From a bacterium (GTDB taxonomy: Bacteria > Patescibacteriota > Minisyncoccia > Phycocordibacterales > Zambryskibacteraceae): DNA of 51,559 nucleotides. Location: contig JAUSDP010000016.1 of NCBI GenBank assembly GCA_030650605.1, positions 1-51,559 of the forward strand, given 5' to 3'. The position numbers and the translations under genes are program-made. The notes under the pieces were generated by a model. The model searched no databases. It was not told the DNA's origin and was given only the letters and a program-made list of their open reading frames with translations. Below are positions 1-7,405 of this stretch, piece by piece (within the stretch, counting starts at the first letter, position 1; each line of letters starts with the position of its first letter).

Positions 1-79
1 ATAAGTAAACGCATTGCTTAACAGATACTACAGAAGCTTCCCATTTGCAAATACAGCTATCATTGATATAATTTGGTAT

Positions 80-274
80 ATGCCAATAAATTGGACTAAT
101 CTACAAAAGAAATATAAGGGTCTTTGGGTGGCTTTGGCTGATGATGAAATAACCGTTCTTGGTCATGGCAAGACTCTTAAAGAAGCTCGAGATAAAGCAA
201 AAAAAAATGGATACACAGATCCTATACTAACTCGTATGCCTGAGAGTCTGGTCACCTATGTGGGGTTGTCATGA
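80..274 (+). CDS. DUF5678-like small protein
   Basis: A 64-residue protein. Its WVAL-x-DDE-x-VLGHGKTLKEA pattern resembles the DUF5678 family, small proteins of unknown function often encoded beside aspartyl-protease-like genes. I chose the ATG at 80 over an upstream TTG because a TATAAT box (67-72) lies 7 nt before it, which suggests a leaderless message. Its stop overlaps the next start (ATGA at 271-274), so the two genes are probably translationally coupled. There is no signal peptide or membrane segment, so it should be cytoplasmic. The family call is from memory of the pattern only. Confidence 0.65.
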   Translation: MPINWTNLQKKYKGLWVALADDEITVLGHGKTLKEARDKAKKNGYTDPILTRMPESLVTYVGLS

Positions 275-666
275 AGTTTAAATATAAGATATATGGTTCT
301 ACATCAAGACCTGTCATAGAAAGCACGTTAAAGTATAAAAACAATTCTATTAGATACGAAGTTCTAATTGATTCTGGCGCAGATATTTGTTTGTTTGATC
401 AGAGTGTCGGCGAAGCAATAGGGATAGATGTTAAAATGGGCAAGGTGAGAGAGCTTTTTGGAGTTGGGGGAAAAGCATCTTTGTATTATTTGCATCCAGT
501 AACTATTAAAGTTGGCAAATGGGAATTTAAAATTGAAGCGGGATTTATGCCAGATGTTTCGGGTAAGGTTATGCCATATGGGATCGTCGGACAAAAAGGC
601 TTTTTTGAAAATTTTATAGTGAAGTTTAATCTTTCGAAAGGCGAAATAGAACTTAAACAGAGGTAA
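271..666 (+). CDS. Retropepsin-like aspartyl protease
   Basis: A 131-residue protein with a retropepsin-type active-site motif, VLIDSGADICLF, at about residues 31-42. The hydrophobic-hydrophobic-D-S-G-A context is the single-domain aspartyl protease signature, and the later GIVGQKGFF resembles the conserved Gly-containing strand of these folds. Such single-domain enzymes act as dimers. The length fits one lobe. It overlaps the DUF5678-like gene by 4 nt, so they form a two-gene unit. No signal peptide is visible, which implies a cytoplasmic role; the substrate is unknown. It could also be a non-proteolytic relative with the same fold. Confidence 0.75.
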   Translation: MKFKYKIYGSTSRPVIESTLKYKNNSIRYEVLIDSGADICLFDQSVGEAIGIDVKMGKVRELFGVGGKASLYYLHPVTIKVGKWEFKIEAGFMPDVSGKVMPYGIVGQKGFFENFIVKFNLSKGEIELKQR

Positions 667-684
667 GTCAGACCTGCTTTATTT

Positions 685-1635
685 GTGTAACCCAAAGATG
701 TTGAGTTGGCGTAAACTAATCAAGACCCTCGCAACACTTCCTGTGGAGTTTGATAATTAATTCCCATGTGTAATCTCTCTAGTATTGTAGTACTTTAAGT
801 ATTTCGGGATTTCGATTTTGAAGTTTTTCAAAGTGTTTGCGGTATGGTCCAAACACTCTTCCTGTATTGTTCTGTTAAATCTTTCAATATGAGCGTTGTC
901 ATTTGATTGCCTAACTCTGGAATGTCTGTGGTTTATTCCTACCGTTTTTAGCCTATGAGTAAACCAAGTCGAAAATTCACTACCATGATCAGTCTGGATC
1001 ATTTTGAAACTAAACGGAGCTTTTTTCTTTGCACGCGTGATGAAGCCAACACTTCTCTCGGCGCTGATGCGTTCCATCACTTCCGCATACGCCCAGCGAC
1101 TGAACAAATCAATCAACGTATACACATAGATTCTTGATCCGTCAGCCAACATTATATGCACCGTATCAGCCTCTAGGAGGGCTCCTGCAAAGGCCGCTTC
1201 CGGTCTTGGGGTGTAGTCATGAGGTCTTTTCCATGGGGAGCGTTTCTTGATGAGCCCACATCTATCAAGTGTTCTCTGCACGCTGGGAAGCGACACTAAT
1301 ATTCCATCTCGCAGAAGCTCTTGATGAATAACTTGCCCGCATCTTCTTCTGCCAATTCTTTTGTTGATAATGGCCCAAACAATTTCTTTCGTGAGCGCAT
1401 TCGGACTCGTTTTTGGGCGAGACGATTTTGTTGCAATCTCGTGCCAGCCGGTTGCCCAAGGATGTTTGCACCATCTTGATACAGTGCTTGGATATACTCC
1501 AAATCGTCTGGCGACTTTCCTGATCGACCACTTTCGATATTTCACTAAATTAACTGCGTCTCTTCTAACCTTTGGTATGTTTGGGTTTTTTGTATATGGC
1601 ATATCCCTCATATTAGCCCCTAGGTGTTGCAAAGC
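685..1635. mobile_element. Decayed insertion sequence (IS481/IS3-like)
   Basis: A roughly 0.95-kb segment made almost entirely of one rve-type transposase gene on the minus strand. The ends are not well defined. An imperfect match between TGTGTAACCC near 685 and the reverse complement of the region near 1632 (TTTGCAACACC) may be the terminal repeat. No clear target-site duplication was seen. The transposase is frameshifted, so the copy is probably immobile on its own. Confidence 0.55.
720..1611 (-). pseudogene. IS481/IS3-like transposase, C-terminal frameshift
   Basis: The protein starts MRDMPYTKN and has an N-terminal helix-turn-helix (WSIRKVARRFGVYPSTVSRW) followed by an rve integrase core. 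The DDE triad is visible: D in LEADTVHIM, D in IQTDHGSEF and E in NAHIERFNRTIQEE. In the main frame it ends early with THGN at 757. Shifting frame at an AGAGAG tract (about 775-781) restores a typical family C-terminus, ERLHMGINYQTPQEVLRGS, ending at a TGA at 720-722. Loss of one AG unit would explain this. The catalytic core is intact, but the conserved C-terminal TPxExL motif is out of frame. Programmed frameshifting is possible but less likely this close to the end. Confidence 0.8.
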
Positions 1636-1655
1636 TCATGATACATTACGGTTGG

Positions 1656-1685
1656 TTGACAAGAGATAGGCAAATGTAGTATAAT
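1656..1685 (+). promoter_or_regulatory. Consensus sigma70-type promoter
   Basis: TTGACA at 1656-1661 and TATAAT at 1680-1685, both perfect consensus, with an 18-bp spacer. It lies just outside the IS remnant and reads into the gene at 1727. Transcription would start near 1692, leaving a leader of about 35 nt with a GAGG element. Confidence 0.8.
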
Positions 1686-1726
1686 TGTAGGTAGAATGTA
1701 GAAAGGAAAGTGAGGTACACATTATT

Positions 1727-2026
1727 ATGAGTAGCATGCGCGAAGAAGTCCTGTTAAAGGAGGTACATGGATTCAAACTCTTCAGACTCAAATCAGGACC
1801 AGAGAGAGTCATCCGTATAACCAATGGCATGTTCTCTGTCCGTATTGGTCAGTTAATTACGGCGAGTGGTCGATACCATGTTCCTATAGGGACTGTGGGC
1901 ATTGTCACATCAATAGCCATTCCCTTCGAGGATGGCTACTCGAGTGACGTGATTGTCGTATGGTTTGAAGGGTGTGATTCTACGAGCTTCATGAAGTTTG
2001 CGGATCTTCAGCTCGAGCCCTTGTAG
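1727..2026 (+). CDS. Small hypothetical protein, beta-rich
   Basis: A 99-residue protein that I do not recognise. It is rich in beta-strand-like alternation with conserved-looking glycines (GTVGIVTSIAIPFEDG, VIVVWFEGCD), a pattern similar to small SH3-like barrels. It has no signal peptide or membrane segment. A consensus promoter lies upstream and a strong intrinsic terminator follows 26 nt after the stop, so it is a single-gene transcript. The start could be ATG 1727 or 1736; a weak GAGG lies at 1711-1714. Confidence 0.6.
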   Translation: MSSMREEVLLKEVHGFKLFRLKSGPERVIRITNGMFSVRIGQLITASGRYHVPIGTVGIVTSIAIPFEDGYSSDVIVVWFEGCDSTSFMKFADLQLEPL

Positions 2027-2052
2027 ATACATAAATATGGGGCAAAATTAAG

Positions 2053-2087
2053 AACCGTCTATTGGGAGGCATAGACGGTTTTTTTGT
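2053..2087 (+). terminator. Intrinsic terminator
   Basis: Stem AACCGTCTAT (2053-2062) with ATAGACGGTT (2071-2080), followed by a run of T. It ends the 1727 gene. Nearly the same hairpin, loop included (TGGGAGGC), recurs at 2425-2459. Confidence 0.9.
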
Positions 2088-2140
2088 TTTAATTTTTTAA
2101 ACTTAAAAAGTTTTTCTTCAACAACCTGCAAGGTATGAAC

Positions 2141-2167
2141 AACCTGCAAGGCAAGACCTTGCAGGTT
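2141..2167. repeat. Perfect hairpin with flanking direct repeat
   Basis: AACCTGCAAGG (2141-2151) pairs perfectly with CCTTGCAGGTT (2157-2167) around a 5-nt loop. The left arm with its flank is also repeated directly at about 2121-2133 (ACAACCTGCAAGG). There is no T-run after it, so it is not a standard terminator. It may be a small palindromic repeat or an RNA structure. Confidence 0.7.
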
Positions 2168-2173
2168 TACTCC

Positions 2174-2240
2174 TTGATTATCTCTTGGAATTAATGTAGA
2201 TTGATACTAGAACGCAAATCGACAAAAACTAAATAGGAGG
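2174..2240 (+). promoter_or_regulatory. Promoter and leader of the small membrane ORF
   Basis: TTGATT (2174-2179), a 17-bp spacer, TAGATT (2197-2202), then a leader with a strong AATAGGAGG Shine-Dalgarno (AGGAGG at 2235-2240). The spacing and much of the leader wording (AATGTAG.TT...ACTA..AGAA) match the region before the gene at 2538, so the two promoters look duplicated. Confidence 0.6.
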
Positions 2241-2250
2241 ATTTTTAATT

Positions 2251-2412
2251 ATGGATACTTTCAAGGAATTGTTTTGGGTTGTAATCCTGCCAGCATTAGC
2301 TATAGGTGTTATCGCCCTTGTAGCAATGGTGGTTTGTTATAATAATCCAAAATGGCGACATCTCGTTGGCCCCGATCCAGAATTGGCTACGAGGAAAAAG
2401 AAGAAGTTTTGA
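2251..2412 (+). CDS. Single-pass membrane microprotein
   Basis: A 53-residue protein with one central hydrophobic helix (about residues 8-34: WVVILPALAIGVIALVAMVV) and a basic tail ending TRKKKKF. The topology is likely N-out/C-in or a simple anchor. The AGGAGG at 2235-2240 sits 10 nt before the ATG, and a terminator follows directly, so it is a self-contained transcription unit. I do not recognise a family. A promoter, a ribosome site and a terminator all frame it, which supports it being real despite its size. Confidence 0.7.
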   Translation: MDTFKELFWVVILPALAIGVIALVAMVVCYNNPKWRHLVGPDPELATRKKKKF

Positions 2413-2424
2413 AAGATAAAATAA

Positions 2425-2459
2425 AAACCGTCTATCTGGGAGGCATAGATGGTTTTTTT
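2425..2459 (+). terminator. Intrinsic terminator
   Basis: Stem ACCGTCTAT / ATAGATGGT with one G-U pair and a TTTTTTT run. It is a near copy of the terminator at 2053-2087, including the loop, pointing to duplication of the whole small-gene cassette layout. Confidence 0.85.
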
Positions 2460-2465
2460 GTTTTC

Positions 2466-2494
2466 TTGACTTCTCTCATGAGGTAATGTAGGTT
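2466..2494 (+). promoter_or_regulatory. Promoter for the 2538 gene
   Basis: TTGACT (2466-2471), a 17-bp spacer, and TAGGTT (2489-2494), followed by a leader resembling that before 2251 and an AAAGGAG ribosome site. Confidence 0.55.
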
Positions 2495-2537
2495 ACTATC
2501 AGAAAACAAACCGACGGAATTTGAGAAAGGAGCTTTT

Positions 2538-2927
2538 ATGCCTAACGGTCATGGTCATAAGGAGTACGGAAAACACACGTATAGTGATGGAATACAGCAG
2601 TGTGAACACAAATGTGGTTGTTGGATGAGCGATTTTAGTTCGGGTGGACCGCTAGGACTCGATCCCTTTGGTACTTGTCCCGGGAATCCAGTAGATGGAA
2701 AACTTCTTGGTGGCCGAGCTGATTACGAACATGTCGTAACTGATCGAATTCAGAGCTTGGAATCAAAGCTCTTTCTAGCAGAAGAGCGACTAAAGAAAGT
2801 TACGCCGAGTAAAATTAAGCTCGCTGATAAATTGGAGTCTGTCCAGAAAGAGTTGTACAGGAAGAACCGACTTATTGGCGAATTCACTCGACTCATTCAA
2901 GCTGATGTCATTCAAACTAATGTTTGA
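2538..2927 (+). CDS. Hypothetical protein: Cys/His-rich head, coiled-coil tail
   Basis: A 129-residue protein that I do not recognise. The first half is rich in Cys, His and Gly (residues 3-7 GHGHK, then CEHKCGCW and later TCPGNP), which could bind a metal. The second half (about residues 65-125) is a charged helix with heptad-like spacing (RIQSLESKLFLAEERLKK), suggesting a coiled coil. There is no signal peptide. It has its own promoter, a good AAAGGAG ribosome site at 2526-2532 and a terminator. Confidence 0.65.
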   Translation: MPNGHGHKEYGKHTYSDGIQQCEHKCGCWMSDFSSGGPLGLDPFGTCPGNPVDGKLLGGRADYEHVVTDRIQSLESKLFLAEERLKKVTPSKIKLADKLESVQKELYRKNRLIGEFTRLIQADVIQTNV

Positions 2928-2944
2928 TGTGTGATTGGTTCGCC

Positions 2945-2985
2945 AAGGCCAGCTCGTGAAATTCTCGCGAACTGGCCTTCTCCTT
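2945..2985 (+). terminator. Terminator shared by convergent genes
   Basis: AAGGCCAG (2945-2952) pairs with CTGGCCTT (2972-2979), and the stem extends inward with two mismatches. It is followed by TCTCCTTTT and lies immediately before the dprA stop on the other strand, so it may serve both directions. Confidence 0.7.
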
Positions 2986-3843
2986 TTAAAACGTTTTTCG
3001 GACTTCACCTAGTTCTTCTACAATCAAACCTTTAATTTCCAGAAGCGAGAGGGTAGCGCTGGCAGTACCGATGTCGAGTTTTGATTTACGTATCAGTTCA
3101 TCTCGTGAGCATGGTTCCTCCATGATTTTTATAAAAACCTTTTCTTCGTTACTTAGTTCTTCTATATCTACTAGAGTTGGATTTTCATCCGTTCTCTTGA
3201 GTCCCAGAAGTTCACGCACATCATTGGCATCACGAATGAGAGCGGCACCAAGGCGAATCAGCATATGTGCTCCGTCTGAAGTGGGGGAATTAACTGGACC
3301 AGGGACACAACCAACATCGCGATTGTATTCGGTCGCAAGTCGCGAAGTGATGAGGGTGCCAGATCTTTTCTCGGCTTCAATAACTAAAGTGGCATGGCAC
3401 ATCCCCGCCATAATCCTGTTTCTTCTTGGGAAGGCCCATGCACCGGAAGGCATAGCGTCATCATATTCAGAAATCAGTCCTCCGCCGTTTTCAACAATTT
3501 CATTTGCAAGATTAACATGTGAATGGGGATGTAGAACTTTTCTATCAAGACCCGAGCCGGGGATAGCGATAGTTTGAAGTCCGGCTCGAAGAGCAGCACG
3601 ATGTGCTATAGAATCGATACCAAGAGCTAAGCCGGAAATAATTGTGATAGGAGAAGCGGAAAGGCCGGAAATAATAGATTCGCATACCTCTCTACCATAA
3701 CTAGTGTATTTTCTTGAACCAACTACAGCCAAGAGTTTATTTTCTTTTTTAGGTAACTCGCCCTCGTACCGTAATCGTAAAGGGGCGTCAGGGATCTCTT
3801 TCAAGAGTTCCGGAAAATCAGGGGGAAGAAGTTCGTGTATCAT
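2986..3843 (-). CDS. dprA: DNA processing protein DprA (Smf)
   Basis: A 285-residue Rossmann-like protein that in other bacteria loads RecA on incoming single-stranded DNA during natural transformation. Visible family motifs are VVGSRKYTSYGREV, ISGLALGIDSIAHRAAL, the IPGSGLD loop, ISEY, FPRRNRIMAG and the RSGTLITSRLATEYNRDVGCVPGP segment. The C-terminus (about residues 225-285) is a winged-helix-like DprA domain. I chose ATG 3843, whose product begins MIHELLPPDF; the further-upstream extension is unlike the family. There is no Shine-Dalgarno. It is divergent from serS with only 22 bp between the starts. Presence suggests capacity for DNA uptake and recombination. Confidence 0.93.
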   Translation of the reverse strand: MIHELLPPDFPELLKEIPDAPLRLRYEGELPKKENKLLAVVGSRKYTSYGREVCESIISGLSASPITIISGLALGIDSIAHRAALRAGLQTIAIPGSGLDRKVLHPHSHVNLANEIVENGGGLISEYDDAMPSGAWAFPRRNRIMAGMCHATLVIEAEKRSGTLITSRLATEYNRDVGCVPGPVNSPTSDGAHMLIRLGAALIRDANDVRELLGLKRTDENPTLVDIEELSNEEKVFIKIMEEPCSRDELIRKSKLDIGTASATLSLLEIKGLIVEELGEVRKTF

Positions 3844-3865
3844 TATGATAATATTGTATCGTATT

Positions 3866-5131
3866 ATGCTCGACATCAAGTTTATCAGGGAAAATAAAGA
3901 GTTAATTCAAAAAGCGGCTCAAAAGAAGCATATTGAATTTGATGTTGGCAAACTTATCAATATTGACGACAGACGCAGGATACTTATTGGAAAAGTGGAA
4001 GAGAAGCGTGCTGACCAAAATGTGGCCAATAATCAAATTGTCAAGGCAAGTTCCGAAGAGCGTCAGGCTATTTTAGAAAAGATGAAAATACTCAAGGGAG
4101 AACTTGAGCACGAAGAAGGGGAGTTGAAAATGATAATGAAGGAATGGCAGATGTTAATGCTTCTTGTGCCAAATGTACCGGATGTGTCCGTGCCGGATGG
4201 CGATAATGATGTTGATAATAAAGAACTAAAGAAGTGGGGAGAGATTCCTAAATTTAATTTCGAACCCAAGAATCATATAGAAATCATGACTAATCTCGGC
4301 ATGGCTGATTTCGAGCGCGGAGTTAAGGTAGCGGGTTTTCGGGGATATTTTCTGAAAGGTTCGGGAGCGATGCTCTCTTTTGCCGTTTGGCGTTACGCGC
4401 TTGATTTCTTTGTGTCGCGCGGCTTTTCTCTTTATATTGCGCCATCTATGGTCCGTCGCGAGCCGCTTCTAGGCACAGGCTGGTTACCACAGAGCGAAGA
4501 TGATCTCTATAAGGTTCAAGATGATAAATATCTGGCTGGCACAGCAGAAGTAGCAATCATGGGGCTTTATCAGAACGAAGTAATTCCTAAAGAAGAATTA
4601 CCAAAAAAGATTTTAGCTTTCTCACCTTGTTTTCGTAGGGAGATTGGTAGTCATTCTAAGGATGTAAAAGGTCTTATTCGAGTTCATGAGTTTTTTAAAT
4701 TCGAACAAGTGATTCTTTGTGAAGCGAGTCATGATGAGTCGGTGAAATATCACGAGGAACTCAATAGAAATACCGAAGAGTTTATTGAATCTCTAAAAAT
4801 ACCTTATCGCACAGTAGTGAATTGTGGAGGAGACTTAGGTCTTGGTCAGGTTAAAAAATATGATATCGAACTTTGGGTACCGCTCGAAAACACCTATCGT
4901 GAAATCGGTTCAGCTTCATATTTCCACGATTTCCAGGCTAGACGTCTTAACATTCGTTATAAAGATTTGGAAGAAAAATTAAAATATGCCCACTCTCTCA
5001 ATAATACGGCAATAGCCACCCCTCGCATTCTGGTTTCTCTAATTGAGAATTTTCAACAAGCCGATGGCTCTATAAAGATTCCCGAAGTATTGGTGCCATA
5101 CATGAATGGTCTTGCTGAAATAAAAAAATAA
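3866..5131 (+). CDS. serS: Seryl-tRNA synthetase
   Basis: A 421-residue class II synthetase that charges tRNA-Ser. The N-terminal 110 residues form the antiparallel coiled-coil arm (MLDIKFIRENKELIQKAAQKK) that grips the tRNA. The catalytic core shows GTAEVAIMGLY, motif 2 (FSPCFRREIGSHSKDVKGLIRVHEFFKFE) and motif 3 (NNTAIATPRILVSLIENFQ). The length is typical. I start at ATG 3866, which gives the conserved N-terminus. It has no Shine-Dalgarno; a TATGAT box at 3844-3849 would give a very short leader. Its promoter must lie inside or against the 5' end of dprA. Confidence 0.96.
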   Translation: MLDIKFIRENKELIQKAAQKKHIEFDVGKLINIDDRRRILIGKVEEKRADQNVANNQIVKASSEERQAILEKMKILKGELEHEEGELKMIMKEWQMLMLLVPNVPDVSVPDGDNDVDNKELKKWGEIPKFNFEPKNHIEIMTNLGMADFERGVKVAGFRGYFLKGSGAMLSFAVWRYALDFFVSRGFSLYIAPSMVRREPLLGTGWLPQSEDDLYKVQDDKYLAGTAEVAIMGLYQNEVIPKEELPKKILAFSPCFRREIGSHSKDVKGLIRVHEFFKFEQVILCEASHDESVKYHEELNRNTEEFIESLKIPYRTVVNCGGDLGLGQVKKYDIELWVPLENTYREIGSASYFHDFQARRLNIRYKDLEEKLKYAHSLNNTAIATPRILVSLIENFQQADGSIKIPEVLVPYMNGLAEIKK

Positions 5132-5153
5132 ATTTTTGATAATAAATTATTAT

Positions 5154-5181
5154 TTGACATATTTATTATTTAATATATAAT
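5154..5181 (+). promoter_or_regulatory. Consensus promoter
   Basis: TTGACA (5154-5159), a 16-bp spacer and TATAAT (5176-5181). It drives the two small ORFs at 5220 and 5343. Confidence 0.8.
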
Positions 5182-5219
5182 CACATACAGAAAGTAAAAA
5201 TTTGTTTGTTGGAGGATAT

Positions 5220-5327
5220 ATGATACTTTTCGTGAAGTATACGTGGACGCTGGTTATCGATGCGATTCAAGAATTCTTCCTGTGGAAACATTGGAAGAGG
5301 GGGAGAGAAAACGGAAAGAAAAAATAA
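5220..5327 (+). CDS. 35-residue amphipathic/basic microprotein
   Basis: Starts MILFVKYTWTLVIDAIQEFF and ends in a strongly basic tail (KHWKRGRENGKKK). The first 22 residues form a hydrophobic, possibly membrane-binding helix. GGAGG at 5211-5215 lies 4 nt before the ATG, and a consensus promoter lies upstream. The next small ORF begins 15 nt after the stop with its own Shine-Dalgarno, so both share one transcript. I recognise no family; the hydrophobic helix plus cationic tail would also fit a type I toxin-like or membrane-anchored regulator. Confidence 0.6.
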   Translation: MILFVKYTWTLVIDAIQEFFLWKHWKRGRENGKKK

Positions 5328-5342
5328 CGAAAGGAGAATGTC

Positions 5343-5516
5343 ATGGAAATTGTGAGTATACACGGAGTTTTTCTGAGCAAGGCGTTCGAAGAGAAGCTAA
5401 GACCAAATGATGAAGAGGAAGCGAGGATCTATGAAGTGGCTTCGGAGGCTGAAAGGAAATTTAAAGAGGTTCTTTCAGAAATTGAAGCGAGATATCAAAA
5501 GTTGATCGGACCATAG
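5343..5516 (+). CDS. 57-residue helical microprotein
   Basis: A charged, mostly helical small protein (RPNDEEEARIYEVASEAERK) with no signal peptide or membrane segment. AAAGGAG at 5330-5336 is well placed before the ATG. The stop codon lies at the first base of the terminator stem. It is co-transcribed with the 35-residue protein. The pair could be an antagonistic or regulatory pair, but the sequence does not say. Confidence 0.6.
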   Translation: MEIVSIHGVFLSKAFEEKLRPNDEEEARIYEVASEAERKFKEVLSEIEARYQKLIGP

Positions 5517-5570
5517 TCCCGCACAGAAGTTTCGTATAGAAATATACAAGCTCTCTGTGCGGGACTTCTT
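5516..5570 (+). terminator. Strong intrinsic terminator
   Basis: GTCCCGCACAGA (5516-5527) pairs perfectly with TCTGTGCGGGAC (5554-5565), followed by a T-rich tract. Confidence 0.85.
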
Positions 5571-5606
5571 TGTATATTAAGATTTTGAATTTGTTATACT
5601 TTCCTT

Positions 5607-6434
5607 ATGAGAATTATTTCAAGTGGTAAGGTTCTTAACTCGCGAGAATTTTATCAGAAAAAGACGAGAAAAAGGCGTATCCAGTTGATTTTTCTACTTA
5701 TTGGGTTTTTATCTATTCTTTCAGCGTTTATCTACTTTTCGCGACAGGAGCAATTTTTGATTACTGAAGTTGAGGTGCAGGGGGAAAATATTGTTGATAA
5801 AGAAGAGATGGCACAAACCGCACGTCATCTCTTATCTGGTTATTTTTTTTGGGTAATTCCTCGAGCCAATACTTTTCTCTATCCTCGTCGCTCTATTAAA
5901 AATTCTCTCATCAATGAATTTCCCAGACTCAAATCAGTTGATTTAAATTTGAGCGAACGACAAAAACTCATCATTACGATTGAGGAGCGTGTGCCTTTTG
6001 CCTTATACTGCGCGGATACTCTCAATAGTAAGTGCTTCTTCCTGGATGAAGAAGGGTTTATTTTTGCTTCCGCGCCCTCTTTTTCTAGTGGAGTTTACTT
6101 TGTTTATATTACCAAAGACACGATTGAAAATCCTATAGGTAAACGCCTTGTTACTATTGAAGAGTTCAATGTATTATCAAAATTCATAAAAAATCTTCTA
6201 GCGCTAAATATTCAATCCTTGGAACTGGAGGTTGATGATGACGAATATAGTCTTTATCTGTTGAATAACGGAAAAATTATATGGCGCAAAAATAGTGACC
6301 TCACTCTTATCTATTCAAACCTAGAAGCTTTTCTCTCTGATAAAACTATACAGGCCCAAAGTGATTTCTTTGATAGAATACTATACTTGGACTTACGGAT
6401 CGAAAATAAGGTATTCTACAAATTTAAAGAGTAG
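5607..6434 (+). CDS. ftsQ: Cell division protein FtsQ/DivIB-like
   Basis: A 275-residue bitopic protein. A basic N-terminus (KKTRKRR) precedes one membrane helix (about residues 28-46, IFLLIGFLSILSAFIYF), then a POTRA-type domain (EVEVQGENIVDKEEMAQTA) and a FtsQ beta domain (IEERVPFALY, FLDEEGFIFA). FtsQ-type proteins link early and late divisome parts. A TATACT box at 5595-5600 lies only 6 nt before ATG and there is no Shine-Dalgarno, so the message is probably leaderless. It heads a tight run with dus and dnaX. Confidence 0.85.
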   Translation: MRIISSGKVLNSREFYQKKTRKRRIQLIFLLIGFLSILSAFIYFSRQEQFLITEVEVQGENIVDKEEMAQTARHLLSGYFFWVIPRANTFLYPRRSIKNSLINEFPRLKSVDLNLSERQKLIITIEERVPFALYCADTLNSKCFFLDEEGFIFASAPSFSSGVYFVYITKDTIENPIGKRLVTIEEFNVLSKFIKNLLALNIQSLELEVDDDEYSLYLLNNGKIIWRKNSDLTLIYSNLEAFLSDKTIQAQSDFFDRILYLDLRIENKVFYKFKE

Positions 6435-6448
6435 TAGACAATAGATAT

Positions 6449-7405
6449 ATGTTGGGATTTTGGGAAAAATTAAACAGGCCGATTTTTGTACTCGCTCCTA
6501 TGGCCGATGTCACGGACGCGGCCTTTCGACGTATTATTGCAGAAGCTGGTAAACCTGATGTTATGTGGACAGAATTTGTTTCTGCTGATGGTTTGGCGCT
6601 GGCGCCAGAAGCAGGTAGAAAAAAACTTTTAAAAAGTCTTGAATATAGCGAAACGGAACGACCGATAGTGGCCCAGTTCTTTACATCCTCTCCTGAAAAT
6701 ATGAAAAAGGCCGCAGAACTAGCGCACAAGCTTGGCTTTGATGGTGTGGATATCAATATGGGTTGTCCGGATAAAAGTATAGAGAAACAGGGTGCCGGCG
6801 CTTCACTTATGAAAAATATAACACTGGCAAGAGAGCTTGTCAGGGCGGCCAAAGAAGGATCGGGTATGCTGCCCGTTTCGGTCAAAACTCGTACAGGATA
6901 TAGTCAGCCCGAACTCGAAAATTGGTTGCCAGAAATACTGAAGGAGGATGTGTCCGTTATCACTATTCATGCCCGTTCCAGAAGAGAAATGTCGAAAGTG
7001 CCGGCTCGCTGGGAGTTTGTTCGACGCGCTGTTGAAATTCGAGATGCATCTAGCAAAGAGACTTTAATTTTTGGTAATGGAGATGTCGTAGACATTGACG
7101 ACGCTAGGAGGAAATGCGATGAATTTGGTTGTGATGGCGTGATGCTTGGCCGTGCAGTCTTTGGTAACCCGTGGTTATTTACTGAATCGTGTCCGACTCG
7201 GGAAGAAAAGTTAAGGGTTTTAGTTAAACACGCCAAATTATTTGAAGAATTATTGAGCGGATACAAGAGTTTTGCCGTCATGAAAAAACACTTCAAATCC
7301 TACCTATTGGGTATGGCTGAAGCTCGGAATTTGCACACGAGACTTATGGACGCAGACAACGCAGACGAAGTCGAGAAAATAGTATCTGATATACTAATCT
7401 CATGA
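6449..7405 (+). CDS. dus: tRNA-dihydrouridine synthase
   Basis: A 318-residue FMN enzyme that reduces uridines in the tRNA D-loop. Visible motifs are the N-terminal FVLAPMADVTDAAFR, the Q in VAQFFTSSPE, NMGCPDKSI with the catalytic Cys, KTRTGY, ITIHARSRREM and the FMN phosphate-binding GNGDVVDIDDA and DGVMLGRAVFGNPWLF. The length is typical for DusB-like enzymes. It lies 14 nt after ftsQ, and its stop overlaps the dnaX start (ATGA). Confidence 0.95.
   Translation: MLGFWEKLNRPIFVLAPMADVTDAAFRRIIAEAGKPDVMWTEFVSADGLALAPEAGRKKLLKSLEYSETERPIVAQFFTSSPENMKKAAELAHKLGFDGVDINMGCPDKSIEKQGAGASLMKNITLARELVRAAKEGSGMLPVSVKTRTGYSQPELENWLPEILKEDVSVITIHARSRREMSKVPARWEFVRRAVEIRDASSKETLIFGNGDVVDIDDARRKCDEFGCDGVMLGRAVFGNPWLFTESCPTREEKLRVLVKHAKLFEELLSGYKSFAVMKKHFKSYLLGMAEARNLHTRLMDADNADEVEKIVSDILIS

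Noticed and set aside
731-1630. GCAACAC/GTGTTGC inverted repeat as the IS terminal repeats
   Set aside because: The left copy lies inside the restored C-terminal coding region of the transposase (which ends at 720), so it cannot be the element end.
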